From Bdellovibrio sp. (GTDB lineage Bacteria; Bdellovibrionota; Bdellovibrionia; Bdellovibrionales; Bdellovibrionaceae), in contig PSRN01000014.1 in NCBI GenBank assembly GCA_003176075.1, forward strand, positions 1 through 15,050: DNA of 15,050 nt, read 5' to 3'. The notes under the pieces are model-generated. The model searched no databases. It saw only the letters and a program-made list of their open reading frames with translations, and had not been told where the DNA came from. Every line of letters begins with the position of its first letter. Within the stretch, counting starts at the first letter, position 1. Of the stretch, positions 1 to 7,333 are shown in pieces. A program made the translations under genes and the position numbers.

Positions 1-483
1 CCCCGAGCCGTTTTTATCGAAAGTGACGTTGAGATCGAGTTGAAAGGGCAAGCCGGCGACTCCTGAAACAGTGGAATTCCAGTAATAGGGTTTAAAATAC
101 CAACCCAGCAAATCCGTCGCCGGGGGAGGTTTTACCGTGCGGTCGTTGACGCGAACAACGGCCACCTTTGTCTTATCGGAGGCCGGATGAATCCCCATCT
201 CCAACGTCAACTCCGAGGTTGGCGCCACGGGATTGGGAACGGCCCTTAGATTGGGGGCGAAGCAGCCGAGTTTCAACTCGACTGTCACATCGGAGGCGCC
301 ATTTTTCACCGGCGTCTCAAAGACCACATTGTCCATCATTGAGTTGGCATCGGGGGCCACGTTGATCGCGTTTTGCCCAAACGATTCGAGCGAAAGCCCA
401 AGACTAAGTCCAAGACTAAGCCCAAGCCCAAGTCCAAGATTCCGTAGTATAACAGCTGTTCTAAGTCCTGTTCTTATTCGCAT
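1..483 (-). CDS. Exported protein of unknown function, last visible gene of prepilin operon (3' end outside window)
   Basis: An open frame of 161 codons runs off the window edge without a stop. The ATG lies inside the end of the upstream prepilin gene (10-base overlap) and is preceded by AAAGGG about 7 bases away, a good ribosome binding site. The N-terminus is a Sec signal peptide: basic residues (MRIRTGLR), then a hydrophobic core of alternating Leu-Gly and Leu-Ser (residues 16-32) encoded by a 6-base repeat, then ESFGQ, where cleavage is plausible near residues 36-37. The visible mature part has one Cys and looks beta-rich, with alternating hydrophobic stretches such as VTVELKL and KVAVVRV. 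No family is recognised. Its place as fourth gene of a coupled minor-pilin operon suggests a pilus-associated or surface role, by context only. Confidence 0.8.
   Translation of the reverse strand, partial: MRIRTGLRTAVILRNLGLGLGLSLGLSLGLSLESFGQNAINVAPDANSMMDNVVFETPVKNGASDVTVELKLGCFAPNLRAVPNPVAPTSELTLEMGIHPASDKTKVAVVRVNDRTVKPPPATDLLGWYFKPYYWNSTVSGVAGLPFQLDLNVTFDKNGSG
394..438 (-). repeat. Hexanucleotide tandem repeat (about 7.5 units) encoding a signal-peptide core
   Basis: On the plus strand the units read AAGCCC, AAGACT, AAGTCC, AAGACT, AAGCCC, AAGCCC, AAGTCC, AAG. All fit AAGNCY, except that two units end in ACT. On the coding (minus) strand they alternate CTT with GGx or AGT codons, giving the Leu-Gly/Leu-Ser hydrophobic core. 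A 6-base unit keeps frame when copy number changes, so slippage would alter core length by two residues per unit. Confidence 0.85.
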
Positions 484-1508
484 AAGTACGCCCTTTGTGT
501 GTCACAAATTTGCATTCCAATAATTTTGCTCGTCACCGAGCGCCGGGTAAGAACCAGTTGGCTGACGTCATCAGCAAGGAGGAAGCTTTTCCCTTGAACT
601 CCCCCCTCCCAAGGAGATGCGTAAAGACTGGCGCCGGGTTTTGAAGTGTTGGCTTGAAGCCAATAGCGCACGATCTGAATGGGCAGCAGTTCAACCAGGG
701 GCGCCGAACCAGCGGCCAGCGGAAGGTTTAAGAAGAGGCTATCGGGCGAATCAAGTGTGACCAAAGGATCCATCGGGTCGTCGCTGCGGACAAAGGGCAA
801 CCGGACCGGATTGAGATCCTTGCCGTCCTTGTTCACGCTTCCGATAAAATAGGTCGGCCGTCCCGGAATCAACATGTTCACGCCACTCGGTGTTTCAGGC
901 CGCAGCAGAATGGGACTCAAAAGCAAAAATTCTTTTCCCGGCGACCAGGCCTCACCAAAGAATGTCTTTACCTGATTCGAATAATTGATCCCGGCATAGC
1001 TAAAACTCATGGGCGCCGACGGACCACTGGTGGCCAGGTGATAGGCCGCGGAGGGATCGTACATCATCAAACTCATGGAGGGGTCGCGCAGAAGCAGGAA
1101 GAACTCCGACCTCGCGCCGGGCGCCGCCGTGATCCTCAACTTGCGCGTGCGGCGGGATGAAGGAATATAGCTCTCCGGCAGATCGCTGTAGTAATCAAAA
1201 AAATTTTCGTTCGTATCGTCAAGCAGATTCAATACATTGAGGCTCAATCCCGCGCGGCGCAGTTGATCGGCCATGTAAGATTCGGCGAAAGCGAGCGACG
1301 TCAGGTTCTCGGTGTCTTGAACGATCTGATTTCGCGCTTTGGTGAGTCGAATGAATGTCACCATAGCCACGGCAAAAACCAACGTCATCAAAAGCGACGA
1401 AATCAGAATCTCGATCACTGTGAAGCCTTTATCCACCCGTGGCGGCTTCGCCGCCCACGCTCGAGGAGATAGGCCTTTAAAGCCCTTCGAGAAATGGCTC
1501 GTTTTCAT
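474..1508 (-). CDS. Type IV pilin-like prepilin, PilW-like minor pilin or pseudopilin
   Basis: A 344-aa protein. The start was chosen at the ATG that forms an ATGA overlap with the stop of the preceding prepilin gene; the frame is open further upstream, but that extension runs over the other gene. The class III signal is clear: leader ending VDKG, then FTVIEILISSLLMTLVF, so mature residue 1 is Phe and Glu is at position 5, followed by a long hydrophobic helix. These are the prepilin peptidase cleavage and methylation features of type IV pilins and type II secretion pseudopilins. The length and the order after a shorter prepilin fit PilW-like minor pilins, but the globular part is not assigned. 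The leader is unusually long (28 residues), and its segment AWAAKPPR is encoded by a GC-rich palindrome. The likely place of action is the inner membrane, then the pilus or pseudopilus. Confidence 0.88.
   Translation of the reverse strand: MKTSHFSKGFKGLSPRAWAAKPPRVDKGFTVIEILISSLLMTLVFAVAMVTFIRLTKARNQIVQDTENLTSLAFAESYMADQLRRAGLSLNVLNLLDDTNENFFDYYSDLPESYIPSSRRTRKLRITAAPGARSEFFLLLRDPSMSLMMYDPSAAYHLATSGPSAPMSFSYAGINYSNQVKTFFGEAWSPGKEFLLLSPILLRPETPSGVNMLIPGRPTYFIGSVNKDGKDLNPVRLPFVRSDDPMDPLVTLDSPDSLFLNLPLAAGSAPLVELLPIQIVRYWLQANTSKPGASLYASPWEGGVQGKSFLLADDVSQLVLTRRSVTSKIIGMQICDTQRAYLCE
1436..1461 (-). repeat. REP-like GC palindrome inside a prepilin leader
   Basis: The core is GGCGGC-TTC-GCCGCC on the plus strand, flanked by CCCGT and CACGCT. 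Its reverse complement matches 14127-14152 at 25 of 26 bases; the only difference is in the loop. It lies in frame within the leader of the prepilin gene and encodes AWAAKPPR. The near-identical intergenic copy suggests a dispersed repeat family. Confidence 0.75.
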
Positions 1509-1975
1509 CGTGGCGCCACCAGAAATTGATAATCGCTGCTCGCTTTTTCTTTCACGTCGTAAATCCTCACTTTGAGTGTAAATAAATTTCGCGCGATCCT
1601 CGACTCGTGCGGGTACATGACGTAGCCGAAACGAAACTGGTAAGTGTCGCAGGAGGAACTCGCCATGCATTCATCCCTGGAGACGAGAGCCGATTTCGTG
1701 CCATACCATGGGAGCTGCTCCGGCGTGAGGAGCAAATCCCCCTCATCCTCACTGGCGACAATTTGATAAATTTCAGGCTGTGATTGAATGGATTCCCGGA
1801 TATTGGCGAGGGCAAAGTACTGCGATTTCCGGTCCGACAGCCGGGATAAAATCTTCGAGTCATTCACATAAGCGCTGATCAGAAAATAAAAGACCAGGGT
1901 GACGATCAAACTCGCGACCAGGATTTCAACAAAGGAATTTCCCCCTTGCGAGGTTTTTAAAGACGAGGTTTTCAT
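1505..1975 (-). CDS. Type IV pilin-like prepilin, PilV/GspI-like minor pilin
   Basis: A 156-aa protein. The start ATG overlaps the stop of the preceding gene (ATGA) and has the strong ribosome binding site GGAAGGTGA about 5 bases upstream. The frame stays open well upstream, but that part only shadows the neighbour. The leader MKTSSLKTSQGG (12 residues) ends in Gly and is followed by NSFVEILVASLIVTLVFYF. Glu is therefore at mature position 5 at the start of a transmembrane helix, the hallmark of a prepilin peptidase substrate. The soluble part has a Cys pair (ECMASSSC) that could form a disulfide. Size and position before the PilW-like gene suit a PilV-like minor pilin. Assignment to type IV pili rather than type II secretion is not settled by this window. 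Confidence 0.88.
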   Translation of the reverse strand: MKTSSLKTSQGGNSFVEILVASLIVTLVFYFLISAYVNDSKILSRLSDRKSQYFALANIRESIQSQPEIYQIVASEDEGDLLLTPEQLPWYGTKSALVSRDECMASSSCDTYQFRFGYVMYPHESRIARNLFTLKVRIYDVKEKASSDYQFLVAPR

Positions 1976-4521
1976 AGGCTCACCTTCCGGCCCAGCTCCT
2001 TGATCAACACCCGCGTCGTCTGCGACTTGCATTTGAATTGTCCTCCAAGGGGACGACCCGTGGCCGGGTCCACGGGAATCCCGCAATCCGGATCGACCGA
2101 AGTCCACTTGAAGGGATCGGCTTGATCCCGCAGCGAGGAGATCGAGCACGTGTAGTAATTCGCGGCCTGTTGCAGCGAAACACTGGGCAGCCACACCGGC
2201 TCGCTGGGATGCTTCTTGCAAGCCACCGGATTCCTCGCCGGGTCCTCCTCGTACAGCAACCGCGCTTGGCGCAAGTCATAGAGCGCTTGCGGATGATAAA
2301 TGGAACTCCAGCGGACCCCCGCGCGCACGGCCGAGGGATCGACCGTCAACTTGTTGGTGATGACAGTCCCAATCAAAGTCAGGGGCGTTGATCGGGGTTG
2401 AATTGCAAATTCATCGCAGACAAAGTACCCGGCGACCAAGGTCGCCGACGAGGCGACCGTGCAGTTTTTCATGCGGGCTTTGACGTGGAATCGCGTCGCA
2501 GGCAAGGACCAGGTGGCGTTGGATCCATCCAAAACATAGGTCCCCGGATTGTAGCCACCGACCGACTTGCAGGCGGGATCGAAGTCATCGCAAAATTCAG
2601 TGAATCCCCAAACGGTCGGCGCTTGCGCGGCAAAAGATGATCCCCATGCCACTCCCGCGAAGGCGGGGTATTCACCGGGGTCATCACCATAATCCTGCAA
2701 TTTTCCGCAGGCCTGATCCAGCGCCGCGTATGAAATCTGATCGGCAGGCACCAGGTTTTGCATCACACTGGGAGGCAAACTCCGGTTGAAGGCTTGTTGG
2801 CAGTTGGTGTCGTTGCCATCCATGCTGGCACAGCCGTACCAGCCCAAAACACCGGTCCCCTTGGGGCCTTGCCTGACAAATTGGTGGCCATCCCAAACGT
2901 AATTGAGGCCGTTCACTTTCTCCCTGTCGACGGAAGGAAGGCCAGGGTCCCGCTTGTTTCTTCCATCGCGAAAGGCAAGGTCAAAGGGTTGGACGGTAAT
3001 TTTCAAATAAGGCTGCCCGTAAGTGTTCGCGTTGAGTGAGAAAGGCGCGAAATCCAAAACGCCGGAGGCATCGAACTGAACCCGCACCTGAAATTTGTTG
3101 GGCTCGGACACTCCGCGCGGCCCCCGAGAATCAAAAACCGCGACCACTTGAATCGTGATATCGCCCCCCGCCCCGTTCTTTCCCGCATGGAGGACCATCT
3201 GGTCATCAAAACCCATGTCCCCCTGAAACGCGTGGACTGAATTGACGCCGCCATATCCATTCAATTCAGCTGAGACCCGCACGACGGGGTCATTGTCCGC
3301 GTCGCTGCTGATCACCAGTTGCCCTTTCAGGGTACGGCCGGGACCCAGATCCAACATCAGGTGCTTGGCATTCATTTGTGGCAACAGTTCGTTGATTCCG
3401 CCCGTGGTGAACTCTCCCCCCTCGCTTTTGTCGGGGATCGGGCGCACGAGAGTGCGGTAAGGATCGGTTTGTTGGAGCTCGGTCTGGGCCAAGTTTCGTT
3501 TTCGGCAAGTTTCAAAGAGATCATTCGCCGCCTGGTTGGAAAGATGAATTCCGCTCAGAACATCCAGGCCCTCATCGCGGTTGGGCTCATATTCGACGCC
3601 ACTCAAAAATCCGCCGAAGTTTTTCAGTTGCGAGAGAGTCTGATTCCGCGGTCCGCCGGCGTCAGGCGCCCGGTAAGGATTGCCGGCGTCAAAGAGATGA
3701 CCCCCCAGATAAACCCGGTCCGCGAAAGACACCGCCGTGGAAGTTCCGACCGACTCTTGCGGCGGCAAATGAATGTTGCCGTTCACAAAAACCGGACTCA
3801 AGAATTGCAGGCCCAGCTGATTACTGGCCCCCTGAATGGACGAATCATAAGAGGTTGCAGGGGCCACCGACCCGATAAAAAGGTCATTGGGGAGGATCAA
3901 TGCGAAAATCCCCAGTTCCCTCGGAAAAACGGCGATTCTCGATTGCGCGTAGATCGAGGATATCGAAGGATCCCCCAGCAACCCGACGCGAACATCCAAT
4001 ATCACCTCGCGGGACCGGTGGGGTTCGTTCACGTTTTGCACGCGGACGAGGTCAAACTGAAGGCCGGTGACCAGTCCGATCGGCAAGGTCTGAACCAGCG
4101 TATACAGAGGATGGCTGACGGTGATTTGCCCCAAATCCACTTGACGCGAGATATGATCAATCAGCACGTCACCGGTGTAGTCGACATTTATCGCCATGAA
4201 GGTTTTGATGAATTGAACCGTGTCGGGAGACATGATGATGCGCTGGACATTGCCGTCGTGAAGAAGGGTGCAGTTGGCGTCTTGGATCATGGCCGGACTG
4301 AAACACCAGAGATTTTTGACTCCCGTCACGGTGAGATCCAGGGCACTTTGCAAGACAGCGGTATAGCTGGATCTTGATACCTGCGAAGAGACTTCCTTGA
4401 GGGCAGTCTGCAAAAGCGGTTTCATGGCCAACAAAGAAATCACGCCCGCCAAGGCCACCGCCAACGCGTAAAGCAGGACATTCCCCGATTCAGAGCTTCT
4501 CTTTTGTTTCAATTTCCCCAT
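1972..4521 (-). CDS. Large prepilin-like surface protein (849 aa), first gene of the minor-pilin operon
   Basis: The N-terminus, MGKLKQKRSSESG then NVLLYALAVALAGVISLLAM, is a short basic stretch, a Gly and a hydrophobic helix. This resembles a class III prepilin signal but has Tyr, not Glu, at mature position 5, as in GspK/PilX-type tip components. About 810 residues follow, far more than a normal minor pilin. The middle part has Asn/Gly-rich beta-like segments (for example FVNGNIHLP and VYLGGHLFDAG, around residues 245-285). The C-terminal third holds most of the cysteines, including CDDFDPAC and CGIPVDP. No catalytic motif is seen and the family is not recognised. Being first in a coupled operon with two true prepilins suggests a tip subunit or adhesin that may combine PilX- and PilY1-like roles; this is inference. 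The start lacks an obvious Shine-Dalgarno sequence. Confidence 0.85.
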   Translation of the reverse strand: MGKLKQKRSSESGNVLLYALAVALAGVISLLAMKPLLQTALKEVSSQVSRSSYTAVLQSALDLTVTGVKNLWCFSPAMIQDANCTLLHDGNVQRIIMSPDTVQFIKTFMAINVDYTGDVLIDHISRQVDLGQITVSHPLYTLVQTLPIGLVTGLQFDLVRVQNVNEPHRSREVILDVRVGLLGDPSISSIYAQSRIAVFPRELGIFALILPNDLFIGSVAPATSYDSSIQGASNQLGLQFLSPVFVNGNIHLPPQESVGTSTAVSFADRVYLGGHLFDAGNPYRAPDAGGPRNQTLSQLKNFGGFLSGVEYEPNRDEGLDVLSGIHLSNQAANDLFETCRKRNLAQTELQQTDPYRTLVRPIPDKSEGGEFTTGGINELLPQMNAKHLMLDLGPGRTLKGQLVISSDADNDPVVRVSAELNGYGGVNSVHAFQGDMGFDDQMVLHAGKNGAGGDITIQVVAVFDSRGPRGVSEPNKFQVRVQFDASGVLDFAPFSLNANTYGQPYLKITVQPFDLAFRDGRNKRDPGLPSVDREKVNGLNYVWDGHQFVRQGPKGTGVLGWYGCASMDGNDTNCQQAFNRSLPPSVMQNLVPADQISYAALDQACGKLQDYGDDPGEYPAFAGVAWGSSFAAQAPTVWGFTEFCDDFDPACKSVGGYNPGTYVLDGSNATWSLPATRFHVKARMKNCTVASSATLVAGYFVCDEFAIQPRSTPLTLIGTVITNKLTVDPSAVRAGVRWSSIYHPQALYDLRQARLLYEEDPARNPVACKKHPSEPVWLPSVSLQQAANYYTCSISSLRDQADPFKWTSVDPDCGIPVDPATGRPLGGQFKCKSQTTRVLIKELGRKVSL

Positions 4522-4742
4522 TGTTTCATTTATTTTATCCGAAATGTTATCGAAAGCCGTCTCTAATTCGACAAAGTTGTGGATCTCTCTTGGACCTCGG
4601 ATCAGTTTGAAACAAAATTGAGAAGATTGCGGTGATCCCGGGGCATCTCATCCCGAAACCCTGTTCATTTTGGGCTGGACTACGTAAAATGAAACACAAG
4701 GGGAATCCCACGATAGACCAAAAGGTGGTCTGTTCTGGGTCA

Positions 4743-5447
4743 ATGACTGCAATGACTTCAACGAATCATCGGCTTGCTTTCATCCATAAAACTGCGCTCA
4801 ACCAACTCAACCTTAAATCCGCTTTTCTTCAAAAGCTGGGTCTCAATCTGATCTTGATGACTCAATTCTGTGGCTTCGCTCAGAACGCGGTGGCCGACTC
4901 GATCGACCAGTCCAAGAAGGACCAGGCCTACATCCCAAGCGGGTTGGACAATGTGGCCTCGGATATTTCATCCGTTCTTTCAAACCATACCAATCTACAT
5001 AAGAATAATAAGAAGAAGAAACAAGATAATGACCTTGCCGACAGCTCATCGAATAACAACGACCCGACCAGCTCCAAAAACTCCCAGAGCTCCACCGCCG
5101 CCTTTGGCAACGAACTCTTGGTCAATTCCTGCACGGCCGCCACCTATGAGCCGTTTCTGTTTGCCACCTACCAGGGAACAACCCCCGGGGCCATGCCGGC
5201 CGAGGCGCGCACGGACGCGGGAGCCGTTTCTCCAGTGACGCTCCCTTCTGACACGGCCTACTCTGTTGTGACGAAAAATTGCGCCGAAGTTATCACTCCC
5301 CAATCCGGCTACACCATCACCGGCCAACTCACTTTTGAATGTTACAATGGCAGCTGGAATCTCACCGGATCAACCTGCTCGTCCGCCCCCACAGCACCAC
5401 CACCAGCAACGGCGGGCGGCACCCAGCTGGCGCAAGGCAATCATTAG
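4743..5447 (+). CDS. Secreted protein with Ser/Asn/Lys-rich linker and C-terminal Cys module
   Basis: A hydrophobic stretch (LGLNLILMTQFCGFA, then QNAVADS) looks like a Sec signal core with cleavage near AVA. The start is uncertain. GTG at 4632 has the best ribosome binding site (GAGAAG) but would put over 65 residues before the signal core. ATG at 4689 and ATG at 4743 are in frame; 4743 gives the most reasonable signal peptide (n-region about 30 residues) and is used here, giving 234 aa. After the signal comes a low-complexity region with KKKKQ, SSSNNN and SSKNSQSS, then four cysteines. The last three lie in a compact segment (CAEV...TFECYNGSWNLTGSTC) that recalls a Sushi/CCP-type module, with a G-x-W between the last two Cys. 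That similarity is tentative. The end is Pro/Ala-rich. The role is unknown; it is probably exported or surface-linked. Confidence 0.7.
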   Translation: MTAMTSTNHRLAFIHKTALNQLNLKSAFLQKLGLNLILMTQFCGFAQNAVADSIDQSKKDQAYIPSGLDNVASDISSVLSNHTNLHKNNKKKKQDNDLADSSSNNNDPTSSKNSQSSTAAFGNELLVNSCTAATYEPFLFATYQGTTPGAMPAEARTDAGAVSPVTLPSDTAYSVVTKNCAEVITPQSGYTITGQLTFECYNGSWNLTGSTCSSAPTAPPPATAGGTQLAQGNH

Positions 5448-5531
5448 AATCACGACATCAAACACCCTGACCAACAAACCAATTGCGTTAATTGACAAGA
5501 GTTTCTATCCTCAACTCTCGTTTATGTATTT

Positions 5532-5570
5532 AGACAGGAAGCTCAGACAGAAAGCCCAGACAGGGAAGAG
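5532..5570 (+). repeat. Three tandem 13-base repeats upstream of a small secreted-protein gene
   Basis: The units AGACAGGAAGCTC, AGACAGAAAGCCC and AGACAGGGAAGAG follow each other without gaps. All begin with AGACAG, and the last runs into the purine-rich GGGAAGAGGAG that may serve as ribosome binding site for the next gene. The role is unknown; the repeat could be a regulatory site or the remains of slippage. Confidence 0.7.
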
Positions 5571-5588
5571 GAGAACCTAATACAGACT

Positions 5589-6002
5589 TTGCAGACAATA
5601 AAGACATCGCTGTTCACCTTGATATTCTTGGTTGGTGGTGCCGCCTATGCGATTGATTTAAACAGCGTGCAATCAAAGCGCGTCATGGAAATTCTAGACA
5701 GTGATCACCTGTCTGACCATGGCCAGTTTGGCGAATGGGAAGCCGCCGCTAGCCACGTGAATTGTTCGATAGGCAATGACGGAGCTGGCAATCTCACTTC
5801 CAACTGTGAGCTTGCTGACACCAACACGCTCGAGCCAGCGACTCCTTTAACTGGGAATGATGCGAAGGACTTGCTCCTCGTTCTCGCGGTCAATGGGAAG
5901 ATTGTTGACCAGTCGGTTCCTGGGCTTTTGACAGTCAGAACAGAGACTATCAAGTGCCGATATGGCGGAAACAGTGATCCCGTTTATCGCTGTCACATTT
6001 GA
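5589..6002 (+). CDS. Small secreted protein of unknown function (137 aa)
   Basis: The protein opens with a clear Sec signal peptide: MQTIKTSLFTLIFLVGGAAYA, cleavage expected after AYA before IDLNS. The mature part is about 116 residues with four cysteines (NCSIG, NCELA, KCRYG, YRCHI), which suggests two disulfides in the periplasm or outside the cell. The start is a TTG. The purine-rich GGGAAGAGGAG ends 15 bases upstream, longer than usual, so the start could be misjudged by a few codons, although the signal peptide supports this position. It lies 141 bases after another secreted protein gene on the same strand and may share its transcript. No family is recognised. Confidence 0.72.
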   Translation: MQTIKTSLFTLIFLVGGAAYAIDLNSVQSKRVMEILDSDHLSDHGQFGEWEAAASHVNCSIGNDGAGNLTSNCELADTNTLEPATPLTGNDAKDLLLVLAVNGKIVDQSVPGLLTVRTETIKCRYGGNSDPVYRCHI

Positions 6003-6065
6003 AAAGAGAGCGATTCATCTTCATCCACGATGTTGTCCGTTGGTATAGCGCATAAACCCAAAGTC

Positions 6066-6080
6066 GCCGCCCTTGGCGGC
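6066..6080. repeat. Short GC hairpin, GCCGCC-CTT-GGCGGC
   Basis: A perfect 6-bp stem with a 3-base loop, 64 bases after the stop of the small secreted-protein gene. There is no T-run after it, so it is not a standard intrinsic terminator, although it may protect or end the transcript. The stem sequence resembles the REP-like palindromes at 1436 and 14127 but in the opposite arm order. Confidence 0.45.
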
Positions 6081-6150
6081 TCCGCAGCCCAGTGGTTCTT
6101 TGCATCGGCATGGATACTGATTCCCATGAAGACCCAAGAAGCCAAGGATA

Positions 6151-6212
6151 GGCTAAATTTCACTATAGTAAAAAATTGTCTTGACTATTTTTTACTATAA
6201 TAAAAAATTGTC
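6151..6212 (+). promoter_or_regulatory. Two tandem 30-bp AT-rich palindromes, likely operator/promoter of the ATPase gene
   Basis: Copy 1 (6151-6180) and copy 2 (6183-6212) match at 25 of 30 positions and repeat with a 32-bp period, about three helical turns. Both end in TAAAAAATTGTC. Copy 2 is nearly palindromic: its left arm GACTATTTTTTA mirrors the right arm TAAAAAATTGTC with one mismatch. The centres contain TATAGT and TATAAT, which are -10-like. TTGTCT at 6176-6181 lies 14 bp before TATAAT, a short but possible -35 spacing. The ATPase gene starts 2 bases after copy 2. Dimeric repressor binding, perhaps by the gene product itself, is a reasonable inference. Confidence 0.7.
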
Positions 6213-6214
6213 CT

Positions 6215-7333
6215 GTGCGATTCATAGCCCCTTTTCTGGAAAAAGATCTCAAAAAGAAAATGGTCTTTCTCGGCGGTCCCAGGCAATGCGGAAAGACCAC
6301 GCTGGCAAAGGCTTTTCTCCGTCGAACTTCAGGGAAGTACTTCAATTGGGATCGCATTTCAGACCGCAAAGCACTTCTGCAAGCTCAATGGATGGATCAA
6401 GACGAGCTTCTCGTCATGGACGAGATTCACAAATTCAAGAAATGGAAGGGCTTCCTCAAGGGTATTTATGATACCGAAAAGGAAAAACACCGGATTCTGA
6501 TCACCGGCTCAGCCCGGCTCAACGTTTATCAACGCGGAGGGGATTCCCTGTTGGGACGGTACTACTATTGGCGCTTGCATCCCTTTTCCCTGTTTGAAAA
6601 TCCCCCGGGCTTGAAGCGCGACGAAATTTTCGGGCGATTGATGAGGGTTGGAGGCTTTCCAGAACCCTTTTTCGATAATGACGAAACGGAGGCTCGCCGT
6701 TGGCGGGAGTCCCGCGCCCGTCTCGTTATTCGAGAAGATGTCAGGGATTTGGAACGAATCTCCGACATAAGCGCCTTGGAACTGCTCTTGAATCTTCTAC
6801 AGGAGCGTGTCGGGTCCACGTTGGCGGTGTCCAACCTGGCACAGGAAATTCAAATCTCCCCTGTCACTTGTCGCAAATGGCTTGAGGTTCTCGAAAAAAT
6901 GTACCTGATCTTTATTGTCAGGGGTTACGATAAGCAGATCACCCGTGCTGTCCACAAACCCATCAAGGTTTATTTCTTCGACAACGCCGAAGTGCGAGGC
7001 AGTGAAGCCTCTCGCCTCGAAAATTTGGTGGCCTGTCATCTGCTGCAACAGAATCAGTTTATCGAGGATTCCACAGGGAAACAGCGGGGGCTCTTTTATG
7101 TGCGGGACAAGAATCAACGTGAAGTTGATTTTCTGGTCACCGAAGATAACAGGCCATTAAACCTGGTCGAGGTGAAAAACCAATCGGACTCTCCGAGCCC
7201 CAACTTGCTCAGATTCGCGGAAATTCTTAAAGTTCAGTGGGCCGTTCAAATGCATTTACGAGTGAAGAATGTTTCCACCAAAGGGAAGTATCTGCTGACG
7301 GATCCCATTCATTTCTTTAACGGGATGAAATGA
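6215..7333 (+). CDS. AAA ATPase with DUF4143-type C-terminal domain
   Basis: A 372-aa protein with the layout of the AAA_14/DUF4143 family, whose length it matches. Near the N-terminus lies the Walker A motif GPRQCGKTT (residues 21-29), then Walker B LLVMDE (65-70), an ITGSA sensor-like motif (96-100) and the family's GDSLLGRYY segment (109-117). A winged-helix-like stretch follows (about 200-235), then the C-terminal segment VYFFDNAEV, LENLVACHLL (268-277) and a PD-(D/E)xK-like pattern REVDFLV...LVEVKN (302-322), with Asp305, Glu319 and Lys321 as candidate catalytic residues. The cellular role of the family is poorly defined. The start is GTG; an in-frame stop lies at 6182, and ATG at 6260 would leave 357 aa. 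The gene stands alone behind the palindromic repeats, looks like an accessory gene and is convergent with the next one. Confidence 0.9.
   Translation: MRFIAPFLEKDLKKKMVFLGGPRQCGKTTLAKAFLRRTSGKYFNWDRISDRKALLQAQWMDQDELLVMDEIHKFKKWKGFLKGIYDTEKEKHRILITGSARLNVYQRGGDSLLGRYYYWRLHPFSLFENPPGLKRDEIFGRLMRVGGFPEPFFDNDETEARRWRESRARLVIREDVRDLERISDISALELLLNLLQERVGSTLAVSNLAQEIQISPVTCRKWLEVLEKMYLIFIVRGYDKQITRAVHKPIKVYFFDNAEVRGSEASRLENLVACHLLQQNQFIEDSTGKQRGLFYVRDKNQREVDFLVTEDNRPLNLVEVKNQSDSPSPNLLRFAEILKVQWAVQMHLRVKNVSTKGKYLLTDPIHFFNGMK

Noticed and set aside
1976..2221. N-terminal extension of the 156-aa prepilin
   Set aside because: It overlaps the 849-aa gene, lacks a prepilin signal at its start, and the internal ATG has a strong ribosome binding site and an ATGA junction.
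3319..4377. Long plus-strand open frame (352 codons) opposite the 849-aa gene
   Set aside because: The product is rich in Arg, Gln and His with no recognisable motif, and the minus strand has a coherent prepilin-like protein coupled to its neighbours. It is a shadow of that gene.
5335..5580. Plus-strand open frame (81 codons) over the end of the secreted-protein gene
   Set aside because: It starts inside the other gene in another frame and is His/Pro/Arg-rich; its tail only covers the 13-base repeats.
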